Assembly: GCF_027922265.1 (NCBI RefSeq)
Contig: NZ_BSFI01000007.1
Coordinates: 226,979-290,978, forward strand
DNA length: 64,000 nucleotides
DNA from: Hansschlegelia plantiphila
GTDB taxonomy: Bacteria; Pseudomonadota; Alphaproteobacteria; Rhizobiales; Methylopilaceae
Direction: 5' to 3'
This document shows, piece by piece, positions 50,809-61,350 of the stretch; the first letter of the stretch is position 1; the number at the start of each line of letters is the position of its first letter. The position numbers were made by a program, and so were the translations under genes. A model generated the notes under the pieces. It was not told where the DNA came from, did not search any database, and was given only the letters and a program-made list of their open reading frames with translations.

Positions 50809-52497
50809 ATGAAAGTCACACCTGTATCGAAGACTCTTGCCGACGTCCTACGGGGGAGTTTTCTGAAGGTTCCTCGGTTTCAGAGGCCATACGATTGGGA
50901 CCGAGAGAACCTTACAGAGTTTTGGAATGATTTGAAGGACCGTTCCGATCCCGACTATTTTATGGGTTCTGTGGTTATTTTTGCAGATCAGAAAGAAAAA
51001 AACGTTCTATTTATCGTTGACGGGCAGCAAAGAATAACAACGATAACGATCATGCTGTCGATAATTAGAGATGCATTGGCGGATTTGGACGAGGCCGGAC
51101 CATCAGAGGCCGTCCATAAACTGATTGAAGCGCGAGATTTGGACGATAAAAGGCGTTTTGTTTTAGAGCACGATCCGGCAGATCGATATCTACAGTATGC
51201 TATTCAGTCTCAGAAGCCGGATCACAAGGCAGCTCCTGAAGGTCCGCAGCAGTTAAATTTGCAAGCAGCGTACCGATTTTTGCAATCAGGCTTAAACTTG
51301 CACCTTAAAAACACTTTTTCTAATAAAAGAAAAGAGTCCGTTGATTATCTAAAGCATATAAGGGATTGCCTGCTTCAGATGCATTTCATAAGCATCGAAT
51401 TAGATAACGAGGATGATGCTTACGTCATATTTGAAACACTAAATACACGTGGAAAGGATCTTCGTGTATCGGACTTGCTAAAGAACCATTTTATGCGACT
51501 TATACCACAAAAGACAAAAGGTTTAGATACTGCAAGGGATAACTGGAGCGAAATGATGGAGACGCTGAACAGCGTAACGGTCATGATCGATCCTGACTCT
51601 TTTATATTGCATTATTGGCTATCAAGCCAGTCGTATGTTTCAAAGGCGAATTTATTTCTCAAATTTAAGGAAAAGATTAAGAAAAATAACGCAAAAAATT
51701 GGCTCGATGAAGTTAATGCTGCTGCTCGGACTTATGTTCGCTGCATGGCTCCTTTGGAATTCAAATTCGCCAAAGAGGAGCGCCCGCTACAAGAATCGTT
51801 AAGTGCTATTAAAGTATTTGGCGTGGCCCAAGTAGCTCCTCTAATGCTTGCTATTATGACGCAGTACGAGAGAAAAGTGATATCTCTGAAATCTACACGC
51901 GGCGCGTTCGATTTAATTGAGAAATTTACATTCCAGTTCAATGCGTTAATGCAGTCTCGCGGTGGTGGCGGCGTGTCCAATATGTATGCAAAACTTGCTC
52001 AGAGTACCATGGCATGTGATTCAGGCCAAAGCTTTGCTAATGTGCTTGCCGATATGAAGGACAAGTTTCGAGAGCGCGTCCCCGACGAGACGGAGTTCTC
52101 TTTGCAGTTTACTCGTATAACTTATCGAGACACATACACGCGAGAGCGGCCGTTGGTACGCTACGTCCTAACCAAACTGGCTCGCCACTACGGAATGCCT
52201 GCGGAGATCGACGTAGGTATGCTCACAATCGAGCATATTCAGCCTCAGTCTAACGGCGAGGAGACCAACGACGAATTCGATGTCGGTGCCATCGGAAATC
52301 TTATTTTCATGAACGAAGGCCTAAATGGGAAGCTTGATAACAAATCCTTCGTGGCCAAGAAGCCGTTTTTTGAAGTGTCCAATAACGTGTATCCCGACGA
52401 CTTTCTGAAGAAATCTAATAAATGGTCCGACAAAATGATCGCTGAACGCGGCGTTCATTTAGCAGGCGTTGGGTATAACGAGATCTGGAACATTTAA
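50809..52497 (+). CDS. DUF262/DUF1524 protein, GmrSD-like type IV restriction enzyme (AT-rich islet)
   Basis: A 562-residue single-chain GmrS-GmrD-like protein predicted to cut modified foreign DNA. The N-terminal DUF262 (ParB/sulfiredoxin-like nuclease) has VPRFQRPYDWDRENL (21-35), the catalytic IVDGQQRITTI (69-79) and later IELDNEDDAYVIFETLNTRG with KDLRVSDLLKNHFM. The C-terminal DUF1524 HNH nuclease has TIEHIQPQSNGEE (about 473) and AIGNLIFMNEGLNGKLDNKS. Both catalytic motifs are intact. Base composition is far lower in GC than the flanks, so it was acquired. It is a lone gene with no methylase or helicase nearby. Confidence 0.85.
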   Translation: MKVTPVSKTLADVLRGSFLKVPRFQRPYDWDRENLTEFWNDLKDRSDPDYFMGSVVIFADQKEKNVLFIVDGQQRITTITIMLSIIRDALADLDEAGPSEAVHKLIEARDLDDKRRFVLEHDPADRYLQYAIQSQKPDHKAAPEGPQQLNLQAAYRFLQSGLNLHLKNTFSNKRKESVDYLKHIRDCLLQMHFISIELDNEDDAYVIFETLNTRGKDLRVSDLLKNHFMRLIPQKTKGLDTARDNWSEMMETLNSVTVMIDPDSFILHYWLSSQSYVSKANLFLKFKEKIKKNNAKNWLDEVNAAARTYVRCMAPLEFKFAKEERPLQESLSAIKVFGVAQVAPLMLAIMTQYERKVISLKSTRGAFDLIEKFTFQFNALMQSRGGGGVSNMYAKLAQSTMACDSGQSFANVLADMKDKFRERVPDETEFSLQFTRITYRDTYTRERPLVRYVLTKLARHYGMPAEIDVGMLTIEHIQPQSNGEETNDEFDVGAIGNLIFMNEGLNGKLDNKSFVAKKPFFEVSNNVYPDDFLKKSNKWSDKMIAERGVHLAGVGYNEIWNI

Positions 52498-52615
52498 TGC
52501 AATGTGGACCGTGAAGGTCAAGGCGATGTCCGGTGCTAACGCTATAGTGGTGTTACGAGGCGATACGCTAGTAGGAAAAAAATCATAGACATCCGGCGGT
52601 CCGGGAGCTATGTTC

Positions 52616-53233
52616 ATGGAACTTGTCATCCCGACGCCCCTCATGCCCGCCTTCCGCCACCACACCCCCGACGAGATCGCGCAGGCCAGGACCCTCTATG
52701 AGGAGACGGACCTGTCGCCGCGCGACATCGCGCGGATTCTGGGGCTTGGCGTCAACACCTTCTACCGGCGGGTGAAGCGCTGGGGGTGGCGGCGGAGGCG
52801 CCTGCGGGTCGAGGAGGTCGACGCGCTGGCGCTCGAGGCCGCGGCCTCGCGCGACGTGGAGCTCGCGGCGGTCGGCCAGCGGGTGCTGGACGACAGGCGC
52901 GCCGCGATCGACCGGGCGGAGGCGGTCGTCGTCGGGCAACTGAAGGCGCTTGAGCTGATGCAGGAGCGCGTCGCGCTCGCGGCGCTGACCGTGCTCGACA
53001 GCGAGAAGACCGGCCGCGCGGTGCAGAACCTCGCCAAGGCTCTGGTCGAGATCGCCCGCTACCGCTCGGAGGCGCAAGGGCCGCGGCGGAGCGCGTCAGC
53101 CGATCAGGACGACGCCGAGCTCGACGAGATGCGCAGGCGGCTCGCCCGCCAGCTCGAGGCGCTGCAGGCGACGGTCGAGGCGGAGGAGGCCGGGGAGGGC
53201 GTTCAGGGCCGGGGCGCGTTCGACGCGACCTGA
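52616..53233 (+). CDS. Helix-turn-helix protein, terminase-small-subunit-like
   Basis: A 205-residue protein. An N-terminal helix-turn-helix (TPDEIAQARTLYEETDLSPR, then DIARILGLGVNTFYRRVKRW) resembles small terminase and transposase HTH units. The rest is Ala/Arg/Glu helical (LKALELMQERVALAALTVLD) with a likely coiled coil. ATG 52616 (MELVIPTP) is preferred over 52610 because GGGAG is then 8 nt away. GC content returns to the genome average here, immediately right of the DUF262 islet. No other phage genes are seen, so phage origin is unproven. Confidence 0.65.
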   Translation: MELVIPTPLMPAFRHHTPDEIAQARTLYEETDLSPRDIARILGLGVNTFYRRVKRWGWRRRRLRVEEVDALALEAAASRDVELAAVGQRVLDDRRAAIDRAEAVVVGQLKALELMQERVALAALTVLDSEKTGRAVQNLAKALVEIARYRSEAQGPRRSASADQDDAELDEMRRRLARQLEALQATVEAEEAGEGVQGRGAFDAT

Positions 53234-53358
53234 TGGAGCAGCGCGTCGCGCTCGTCCTGCGTCAGGCCTTCGCCCGCCAGCATCTCCGCGGCGAGCGCCG
53301 AGAGGGCCGACCGGAGGCGTGCGGCGAGGCTGAGGATTTCGGAGAGCGCGACGATCAT
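53203..53358 (-). CDS. Small hypothetical protein (51 aa)
   Basis: From ATG 53358: a hydrophobic/Ala-Leu helix (IVALSEILSLAARLRSALSA) followed by GEGLTQDERDALLHQVASNA. AGGAAA lies about 10 nt upstream. Its 3' end overlaps the plus-strand HTH gene by 31 bp, so one of the two may be wrong at the end. Plausible but weak. Confidence 0.35.
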   Translation of the reverse strand: MIVALSEILSLAARLRSALSALAAEMLAGEGLTQDERDALLHQVASNAPRP

Positions 53359-53501
53359 CCCGTGCCTGTTTCCTGTCGTTTCGATGGTGCGACGGCCGCA
53401 GAAGGGCCTGCGGCCGTCGCCTCGGGCGGGGACGTCGCCGCGTGGGGACGCGGGAACGCGACGTCGATCTCGCCCGATTGCGGGACGCGGGGGAGGTGGC
53501 C

Positions 53502-54344
53502 TTAGTAGCGATAGGTGACGCCGAGCCCGGCCAGTCCGCCGGTCTTGGCGCCGTTCTTGACGATCGGGCTGTCGGCGGCGTCGCCGACATAGCGGGTGAC
53601 GGCGGCGCGGGCGACGACGCCCCAATGCTCGCTCAGCTGATAGCCGACCGCGAGACCGGCGGTGACGTCCCTGACGCCGGCGTCCGGGCGATAGGCGCTG
53701 AGGCCCGAGCGCGCCGCGCCGGCCTCGGTCACGCCGAAATAGGCGCGGTTGAACTTCTTGCTGCCGTAGGTCACGTCGGAATCGAGGTTGACGTAGAGCG
53801 GCCCCCACCTGAGCGCCGCGTAGGAGACGCCGGCCGCGACCGTGAAGCCGTCGTGACCGTCGGCGACGTCCTGCAGGGCGGTCAGCGTGAGGCTCACCGC
53901 GCCCTGGCCGTTGGAGTCGCCGCCGAACTTGTATCCGACGAAGCCGCCGACCTCGACCGCAGCGTCGACCTTCTCGAGCTTCCGCACCGGCCCCTTGACG
54001 TCGTGGTCGCGCTCGCCGCGGTATTTGACCACCGGCCCGAACGACCACGCGCTGTCGCCGAGGACGTCGAGGCGGGCCTCCGTCCCCCTGATCTGGAGCT
54101 CCATGCCGCGCCAGCCGAGGTTCGCCACCACGAACGGGATCGCCTTGTAGCGCTTCGAGCCGGCGTATTCCGGCGCCATGCCGCCGCCGATCGCGACGAA
54201 GGCGGAGACCACGCGGTCGTTCGCGGCGACGTCGGGCTCGACCTCGGCCGGCGGCATGTCGGCGCCAAGCGCGCTTCCGGCGTAACCGATCCCAAGCGCC
54301 ACCGTCGCCAGCGCCGCGACGCTCCTCAAGCGAAACTCACTCAT
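53502..54344 (-). CDS. MipA/OmpV family outer-membrane protein
   Basis: A 280-residue beta-barrel porin-like protein. A signal peptide (SVAALATVALGIGYAGSALG, cleavage after AlaLeuGly) is followed by alternating strands: FVAIGGGMAPEYAGSKRYKA, PFVVANLGWRGMELQIRG, WSFGPVVKYRGERDHDV and a terminal LAGLGVTYRY, whose final aromatic is the outer-membrane assembly signal. The AGSKRY motif is typical of the family, which includes MltA-interacting MipA. GAGGGGG precedes the ATG at 54344. It is divergent from the LytTR gene. Confidence 0.9.
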   Translation of the reverse strand: MSEFRLRSVAALATVALGIGYAGSALGADMPPAEVEPDVAANDRVVSAFVAIGGGMAPEYAGSKRYKAIPFVVANLGWRGMELQIRGTEARLDVLGDSAWSFGPVVKYRGERDHDVKGPVRKLEKVDAAVEVGGFVGYKFGGDSNGQGAVSLTLTALQDVADGHDGFTVAAGVSYAALRWGPLYVNLDSDVTYGSKKFNRAYFGVTEAGAARSGLSAYRPDAGVRDVTAGLAVGYQLSEHWGVVARAAVTRYVGDAADSPIVKNGAKTGGLAGLGVTYRY

Positions 54345-54490
54345 TGCAAAACCCCCTCGCCATGCCGTCTGAGGCGACGGCGCGGTTCGTCGGGTATGCA
54401 GGGGATCGGCGACGCCCGGCGAGGGAGGCTTCGCAATTACGCCAAAGTCTTCGCCACACTGGCGGTTTCGGAGATCGGGGCCGTTTCGCG

Positions 54491-55333
54491 ATGCGTGATT
54501 TCGCCAATGTGCAGGGGGGCGACTGGCTGCGCCGGCGGTCGGCCGAAGCCTGTCTCGCGCTCGCGCTCGGCCTGGCCTTTGCGTTGCTCGGCCCCTACAG
54601 CACCGATCAACAGCCGTTTCTGGCGCGCCTGGGGTTCTGGGCTGGGCTGCTGGCCTGCTGGTTCGTCGTCGCCACCCTCGTCGGCATGGCCCTCGGCCGG
54701 GTCGAGCTCTATCGCAGGGCGGGGCGATGGTCCCGCCAGGCCGTGATCGTCGGCCTGACGGCGGCGCCGATGATCCTTGTCGTGGCTCCCGCGGCGCATG
54801 CCCTGACGGGATGGCAGGCCAGCCTGTCCGAGGTCGTCGAGCTCTACTGGCAGACCGCCCTGATCGGGTGCGTCGTGGCGCTGGTGTCCACCGCGGTGCT
54901 GGCGCCGTCGCCCGAGACGGCCGGCCATCCGGCGCCGGCGGGTCCTCAGACCGCTGTCGACGCCGCGGAACGCCGCGACGACGGCGGGGACCAGACCGCC
55001 ACCGACGCCGCGGTCCAGAGCCGCCTCGTGGCGCGGCTGCCGTCAGCGCTGCGCGGCCGCCTGCTCTGTCTGGAGATGGAGGACCACTATGTCCGCGTGC
55101 ACACAGACCAAGGCTCCTCGCTCGTTCTGCTGCGCCTCAGCGACGCCATCAACGAGGCCGCGCCGATTTCGGGAGGCCAGGTGCATCGCTCCTGGTGGGT
55201 GTCCGACGAGGCGATCGAGGCGTTTGAACGGACCGGCCGCACCGCGCAGCTGCGCTTGACCAACGGGCTGATGGCGCCGGTGTCGCAACGCTACCTCAAG
55301 GCGACCGAGACCGCGGTGGTCGCCCGAGGCTGA
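54491..55333 (+). CDS. Membrane-anchored LytTR-domain transcriptional regulator
   Basis: A 280-residue protein. Four hydrophobic helices fill residues about 15-150 (EACLALALGLAFALLGPY, GFWAGLLACWFVVATLVG, AVIVGLTAAPMILVVAPA and ALIGCVVALVSTAVLAPS). A Pro/Ala/Asp linker leads to the LytTR DNA-binding domain: LLCLEMEDHYVRVHTDQGSS, VLLRLSDAI, VHRSWWVSDEAIEA and VSQRYLKATETAVV. Such TM-LytTR proteins act as one-component regulators of envelope genes. ATG 54491 begins the protein just before the first helix. Target genes unknown; the divergent mipA is the nearest candidate. Confidence 0.85.
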   Translation: MRDFANVQGGDWLRRRSAEACLALALGLAFALLGPYSTDQQPFLARLGFWAGLLACWFVVATLVGMALGRVELYRRAGRWSRQAVIVGLTAAPMILVVAPAAHALTGWQASLSEVVELYWQTALIGCVVALVSTAVLAPSPETAGHPAPAGPQTAVDAAERRDDGGDQTATDAAVQSRLVARLPSALRGRLLCLEMEDHYVRVHTDQGSSLVLLRLSDAINEAAPISGGQVHRSWWVSDEAIEAFERTGRTAQLRLTNGLMAPVSQRYLKATETAVVARG

Positions 55334-55362
55334 TCGAACGCGGCAATCGGCTGGCGGGACGC

Positions 55363-55397
55363 AAAAAACGGCCGACGTCCGCATGGGGACGCCGGCC
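55363..55397 (-). terminator. Rho-independent terminator (minus strand)
   Basis: On the minus strand GGCCGGCGTCC, a six-base loop and GGACGTCGGCC form an 11-bp stem with one G-U pair, followed by TTTTTT (complement of 55363-55368). It lies 24 bp beyond the stop of the secreted-protein gene at 55421. It also stands 30 bp after the stop of the convergent LytTR gene. Confidence 0.8.
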
Positions 55398-55420
55398 TGT
55401 ACGCGTCTGCGCAGCGACGG

Positions 55421-55735
55421 TCAGTCGTCGGTCTGGGTCGGCTTCGGGGTCTTCTTCACCTTGGCGGCGTTCTTGTTCATCTTGTGCTTCGGCGCCGTAT
55501 TGGTCGTGTCCGGGCGCGCCGTGCCGACGTTCTGGGACGGGGCGGGGGACGAGGGAACCTGCGCGTTCGGCTGCGGCGCGCGCTCCCGGGTGTTCTCCAT
55601 GTTCGTACGGTTCCCGTCCCGCAGGGAGTCCCCGGTGGAGGAGGCAGGCGGCATCGGCTCGGTGGCGTAGGCGCCGAGCGGAAGCAAGGTCGCGGCCGAG
55701 GCGACGAGAAGGGCGGCGGTCAACTTGGACGTCAT
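55421..55735 (-). CDS. Secreted Pro/Thr/Asn-rich small protein
   Basis: A 104-residue protein with a signal peptide (KLTAALLVASAATLLPLGAYA) followed by a disordered, Pro/Ser/Thr/Asn-rich segment (MPPASSTGDSLRDGNRTN and APQPNAQVPSSPAPSQ) and a Lys-rich end (KMNKNAAKVKKTPKPTQTDD). GGAGATC precedes the ATG at 55735. Periplasmic or extracellular location is expected. No family recognised; it may be a cell-wall-associated or stress protein. Confidence 0.6.
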   Translation of the reverse strand: MTSKLTAALLVASAATLLPLGAYATEPMPPASSTGDSLRDGNRTNMENTRERAPQPNAQVPSSPAPSQNVGTARPDTTNTAPKHKMNKNAAKVKKTPKPTQTDD

Positions 55736-56016
55736 TTTCAACGATCTCCACGAGCCGCTGCAGAGCAGTCCCCGGGGCGGAAAGCATTCATCGGAACAGA
55801 TTCGTGTTTTTATCCCGGCGATCATGCGTCAATGCGGCGTTAGGCTGCTCAAACGTCCGGTAGATGCCAAGGTTCCACGAAACGACATTGGTCGGGATGC
55901 AAGCGATCGACGCCGGAAAGCGCGTAACGATTTTTGGCACGACGGCTTTTCTTTCGCAGCCCTGGCGCCCACATGGCGGTGAGTTCGCCGCTGTCCACTT
56001 CGAGAGGATCCGCTTT

Positions 56017-56436
56017 ATGATCCGAGCCCTGCTCGCCGCAGGCCTTCTGGCCGTCGTTTCATCAGCCTACGCCGAGCCGGTCCCCGCCGGGCTCTGGAGC
56101 ACGCCGAAGGACAAGGCGCAGGTGCGCATCACCGCCTGCGGCGACAGCCTGTGCGCGACGCTCGTTGGTCTGAAGAAGCCAAACGACCGGGAGGGCCGTC
56201 CGAAGCGGGACGTCCGGAACCCGAACCTTGCCCTGCGCAGCCGACCGGTCGTCGGCGTGTCTCTCGTGAGCGACATGCGGCCGGACGGCGACGCCTGGAG
56301 CGGGACGGTCTACAACCCGGACGACGGGCGGACCTATTCGGGCCGCATCGTCGTTGACGGTGCGGACCGGCTGCAGCTTCAGGGCTGCGTCGCCGGCGTG
56401 CTCTGCAAAACGCAGGTGCTGCGCCGGCTGCGCTGA
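56017..56436 (+). CDS. DUF2147 family periplasmic protein
   Basis: A 139-residue secreted protein. The signal peptide (RALLAAGLLAVVSSAYA) is followed by the DUF2147 beta-barrel pattern: AGLWSTPKDKAQVRITACGD, LCATLVGLKKPNDREG, WSGTVYNPDDGRTYSGRIVV and LQLQGCVAGVLCKTQVLRR. Family members have a lipocalin-like fold and are small secreted proteins of unknown role. GAGAGG precedes ATG 56017; the longer frame from 55864 is unconserved. Confidence 0.88.
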   Translation: MIRALLAAGLLAVVSSAYAEPVPAGLWSTPKDKAQVRITACGDSLCATLVGLKKPNDREGRPKRDVRNPNLALRSRPVVGVSLVSDMRPDGDAWSGTVYNPDDGRTYSGRIVVDGADRLQLQGCVAGVLCKTQVLRRLR

Positions 56437-56438
56437 GG

Positions 56439-56591
56439 CTAGATGCGGCCTGTCAGCGCCAGGATCACCAGCACGATCAGGATAACGCCGAGGATTCCGC
56501 TCGGGCCGTAGCCATAGCCGCGCGAATAGGGCCACGCCGGAAACGCTCCGATGACCAGCAGAACCAAGATGATGATCAAAATCGTCGACAT
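56439..56591 (-). CDS. DUF3309 small membrane protein
   Basis: A 50-residue protein with two hydrophobic halves around the family motif PAWPYSRGYGYGPSGILGVI (residues 19-38). ATG 56591 is preceded by AGGA. DUF3309 proteins are common in Alphaproteobacteria and unannotated; a stress-linked envelope role is often suspected but not shown. Confidence 0.88.
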   Translation of the reverse strand: MSTILIIILVLLVIGAFPAWPYSRGYGYGPSGILGVILIVLVILALTGRI

Positions 56592-56662
56592 GGGGCTTTC
56601 TGTCCTCTCGCTCTTGTGAGGAGCAGAACCCACGAAAGCCCTCGACGGTTCCGCGCCGCCGT

Positions 56663-58798
<2,136 letters not shown>

Positions 58799-59024
58799 TC
58801 GCGACTATTCCCCGTCTGCACGAGACCCCGCGACCGCTATCGCACACGTTCAACGCGTGGATAAACGTCTTTGGACATGTGATCCGTACTAAATTACCGG
58901 TCCGCCACTTAGCGAGCGAAGACTCGCTCTGTTTGACGCCGACCGGCAGGCCGCGCGCGTCGGCGCAGGCGCTCCGGCGGGACGCGGCGCCGGTCCTATA
59001 CGGGAGACGATCGCGGTCCGCTGC

Positions 59025-59354
59025 TCAGCGACGGCGGGCGCGCCTGCGCTTAACCCGCGCGATTTCCGCCAGCATCGAGCGCAGGTCGTCGACGGCGTCC
59101 CGCTCGGTCTCGGTGAGCGGTCGCTCAGGGTGGAAATGGTCAAGCAGCACGGCGAGCGCGTCGCCCATCCGTCCGAGCTGGCGTCCGTAGCTCGCGACGT
59201 CGTCGAGGACCTCGCGCTCCGTGTCGGGATCCGACGAACGGCCGAGGTCGATGTTGATCAGGCCGAACTGGCTGCCGAACGGCATGAAGAAGAAGCGCCA
59301 GGGATTGATCGTCTGTGCGACGTCGCCGCCTGCCGGAAAAGTCACCCTCGCCAT
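59025..59354 (-). CDS. Conserved hypothetical protein, short
   Basis: A 109-residue protein starting ARVTFPAGGDVAQTINPWRF, with FFMPFGSQFGLINIDLGRSS, DPDTEREVLDDVASYGRQLG and a basic tail (IARVKRRRARRR). GGAGG lies 10 nt before ATG 59354. The sequence reads like a family I have seen in other Hyphomicrobiales; no function known. Its basic tail suggests nucleic-acid or membrane contact. Same strand as minCDE, 86 bp downstream of minE, with a stem-loop between. Confidence 0.65.
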   Translation of the reverse strand: MARVTFPAGGDVAQTINPWRFFFMPFGSQFGLINIDLGRSSDPDTEREVLDDVASYGRQLGRMGDALAVLLDHFHPERPLTETERDAVDDLRSMLAEIARVKRRRARRR

Positions 59355-59382
59355 CGCCCGCAATCCTCCGCCTCGGATCGTC

Positions 59383-59420
59383 GATGGCGCCACAAACAGG
59401 CTCGCGGCGCCATCGTTTTT
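59383..59420. other. Perfect 9-bp inverted repeat between minE and the 59354 gene
   Basis: GATGGCGCC (59383-59391) and GGCGCCATC (59406-59414) are separated by 14 nt and followed on the plus strand by GTTTTT. The T-run would make it a plus-strand terminator, although no plus-strand gene ends here. On the minus strand it is a stem-loop that could stabilise the minCDE mRNA 3' end. Confidence 0.45.
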
Positions 59421-59440
59421 CCAGGAGGCGGAGCGGCCGC

Positions 59441-59710
59441 TCAGCTCGCCATTTTCAGGCCGCCGTTCGGCGTGCGGATCTCGATGTCGACTTCCAGCGT
59501 CGCCAGCGTGTCGCGGGTGTCGGTGGTGATCCGCACCTTTTCGGGGTCGATCGAGATGTGCTTGGCGATCACCGCCAGGATCTCGTCCTTGAGCTGGGCG
59601 ACGAGGTCGGTCCGTCCGAACACGGCGCGTTCATGCGCAAGCAGGAGCTGCAGTCGCTCCCGGGCCGCGGGCGCGGAGGTGCGCCGCGAGAAGAACTTCA
59701 GAACGCTCAT
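59441..59710 (-). CDS. minE: Cell-division topological specificity factor MinE
   Basis: An 89-residue protein that drives MinD ATPase release from the membrane and lets Z-rings form at midcell. The anti-MinCD helix is SAPAARERLQLLLAHERA and the dimerisation domain DILAVIAKHISIDPEKVRI-like stretch is intact (LKDEILAVIAKHISIDPEKV). Short N-terminal LKFFSRR is the membrane-targeting part. It starts at ATG 59710, overlapping the minD stop (ATGA), as in most minCDE operons. Confidence 0.95.
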   Translation of the reverse strand: MSVLKFFSRRTSAPAARERLQLLLAHERAVFGRTDLVAQLKDEILAVIAKHISIDPEKVRITTDTRDTLATLEVDIEIRTPNGGLKMAS

Positions 59711-60522
59711 GCCGCCCTCCGGCCGAACAGGCCGCCGAGGAAGCGCTTGCGCTCGCTCGGCACCGTCATCTCGATGGTCTCGCCCCTCAGGCGGCGCGCC
59801 GCGTCGGCATAGGCCCGGGCGGGCGCGGAGATCGGGTTCGAGAGGGTGACCGGCGAGCCGAGGTTCGAGGCCTTCAGGACCTCGGGGCTCTCCGGGATGA
59901 TGCCGAGCAGCGGGATCGAGAGGATCTCGAGCACGTCGTCGACCTTCAGCATGTCGCCGCGCTCGGCCCGGATCGGGTCGTAGCGGGTGAGGAGCAGCAG
60001 CTTCTCCATGTGCTCGCCGCGCTCGGCCTTCTCGGTCTTCGAGTCCAGCAGGCCGATGATCCGGTCGCTGTCGCGCACCGAGGACACTTCCGGATTGGTG
60101 ACGATCACCGCGAGATCGGCGTGGCGCATGGCGAAATAAGCGCCGCGCTCGATGCCGGCGGGGCTGTCGCAGATGATCCAGTCGAAGCGGCCCTTGAGCT
60201 CGTTGATGACGCGCTCGACGCCCTCGGCCGTCAGCGCGTCCTTGTCGCGGGTCTGGCTCGCCGGCAGCAGCGAGAGCGTGTCGACCCGCTTGTCCTTGAT
60301 CAGCGCCTGGTTGAGGTTGGCGTCGCCCTGGACGACGTTGATCAGGTCATAGACCACCCGGCGTTCGGCCCCCATGACGAGGTCGAGGTTGCGCAGGCCG
60401 ACGTCGAAGTCGATGACCACGACGTTCTGGCCGGTCTGCGCAAGCGCCGCGCCGAGAGCTGCGGTCGACGTGGTCTTGCCGACGCCTCCCTTGCCCGACG
60501 TGACGACCAAAACTTCAGCCAT
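59707..60522 (-). CDS. minD: Septum-site-determining protein MinD
   Basis: A 271-residue ParA-family ATPase that recruits MinC to the membrane. The deviant Walker A is SGKGGVGKTTSTAALGAAL (residues 8-26), switch I is VVIDFDVGLRNLDLVMGAER, and Walker B is WIICDSPAGIE. The C-terminal amphipathic membrane-targeting helix is RKRFLGGLFGRR. Full length. It lies 41 nt after minC and overlaps minE. Oscillation or gradient formation depends on MinE. Confidence 0.97.
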   Translation of the reverse strand: MAEVLVVTSGKGGVGKTTSTAALGAALAQTGQNVVVIDFDVGLRNLDLVMGAERRVVYDLINVVQGDANLNQALIKDKRVDTLSLLPASQTRDKDALTAEGVERVINELKGRFDWIICDSPAGIERGAYFAMRHADLAVIVTNPEVSSVRDSDRIIGLLDSKTEKAERGEHMEKLLLLTRYDPIRAERGDMLKVDDVLEILSIPLLGIIPESPEVLKASNLGSPVTLSNPISAPARAYADAARRLRGETIEMTVPSERKRFLGGLFGRRAA

Positions 60523-60563
60523 CTCTATTTCTCCCTCGGAAAAGTCTGGGTCGCCCCGGATGT

Positions 60564-61283
60564 TCAGTCGAGCGCCGCGACGCTCAGGATTTCGCCGTTC
60601 AGCCAGGCCCGGGCGGGTTTGCCTCTGAGGCCCTTGTCGAGATCGTCTGTCGTCATGTAGACGCCGTCGATCGCCAGCAGTTCGGCGTCGAGCTTGCGGC
60701 AGAAGATCCGCGCCTTGGCGTTGCCGGCCGAACCCGCGATCGCGCGTCCCCGCAGCGCGCCGTAGACGTGGATGGAGCCCGCCGCGACGATCTCGGCGCC
60801 GGAGGCGACCGAGCCGCAGATCGTGACGTCGCCATGCGGGAAGGTGATGGTCTGGCCGGAGCGGACCGGCTGGTCGATGACGAGCGATGTCGCCTGCGGG
60901 GCGGGGGCCTCGGGGGCGGAAAGCTCGCCGGCCGCGCGGCCGCCTATCGGCATGGCGAGCCTGGCGTAGGGGCCTTCGAGCGTCTTCGGATCGCAGCCTT
61001 CGACGCCGATGGTGCGGACGCCGCGGGCTTCGAGCTCGGTCAGCAGCAGGCCCATGGCGCGCGCCGAAGGCTTCAGGCCCGAGACGTCGAGCACCACCGG
61101 CCGGCCGCCGAAGAAGCCCGGCGAGCGGGCGGTGAGCTGGTCGAGCTCCAGCAGCCAGTCGTCGGCGGGCGCCTCCGGCGCCAGCACCAGCGCCATGAAG
61201 GAGCGGCCGCGGAACCGGATGGGGCGGCGCTTCTGGGCGCTCGGGGTCTTGGGTACGATCTGCAGGGCGGCGGCTGGCGACAC
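60564..61283 (-). CDS. minC: Septum-site-determining protein MinC
   Basis: A 239-residue FtsZ inhibitor. The N-terminal domain (LVLAPEAPADDWLLELDQLT) is variable, as usual. The C-terminal beta-helix has QPVRSGQTITFPHGDVTICG, VASGAEIVAAGSIHVYGALRG, RAIAGSAGNAKARIFCRKLD and AELLAIDGVYMTTDDLDKGL, which binds MinD. GTG 61283 is the start; the extra N-terminus is Pro/Ala/Lys-rich. Upstream lie TTAA pairs, including a CtrA-like box at 61351. Order minC-minD-minE on the minus strand. Confidence 0.94.
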   Translation of the reverse strand: MSPAAALQIVPKTPSAQKRRPIRFRGRSFMALVLAPEAPADDWLLELDQLTARSPGFFGGRPVVLDVSGLKPSARAMGLLLTELEARGVRTIGVEGCDPKTLEGPYARLAMPIGGRAAGELSAPEAPAPQATSLVIDQPVRSGQTITFPHGDVTICGSVASGAEIVAAGSIHVYGALRGRAIAGSAGNAKARIFCRKLDAELLAIDGVYMTTDDLDKGLRGKPARAWLNGEILSVAALD

Positions 61284-61350
61284 GGGCTTGGGATCCCCAG
61301 GAACTCTTCAGGGTTAACGAAGCGTTGAATTAACCTTCCGGCGACCTGGG

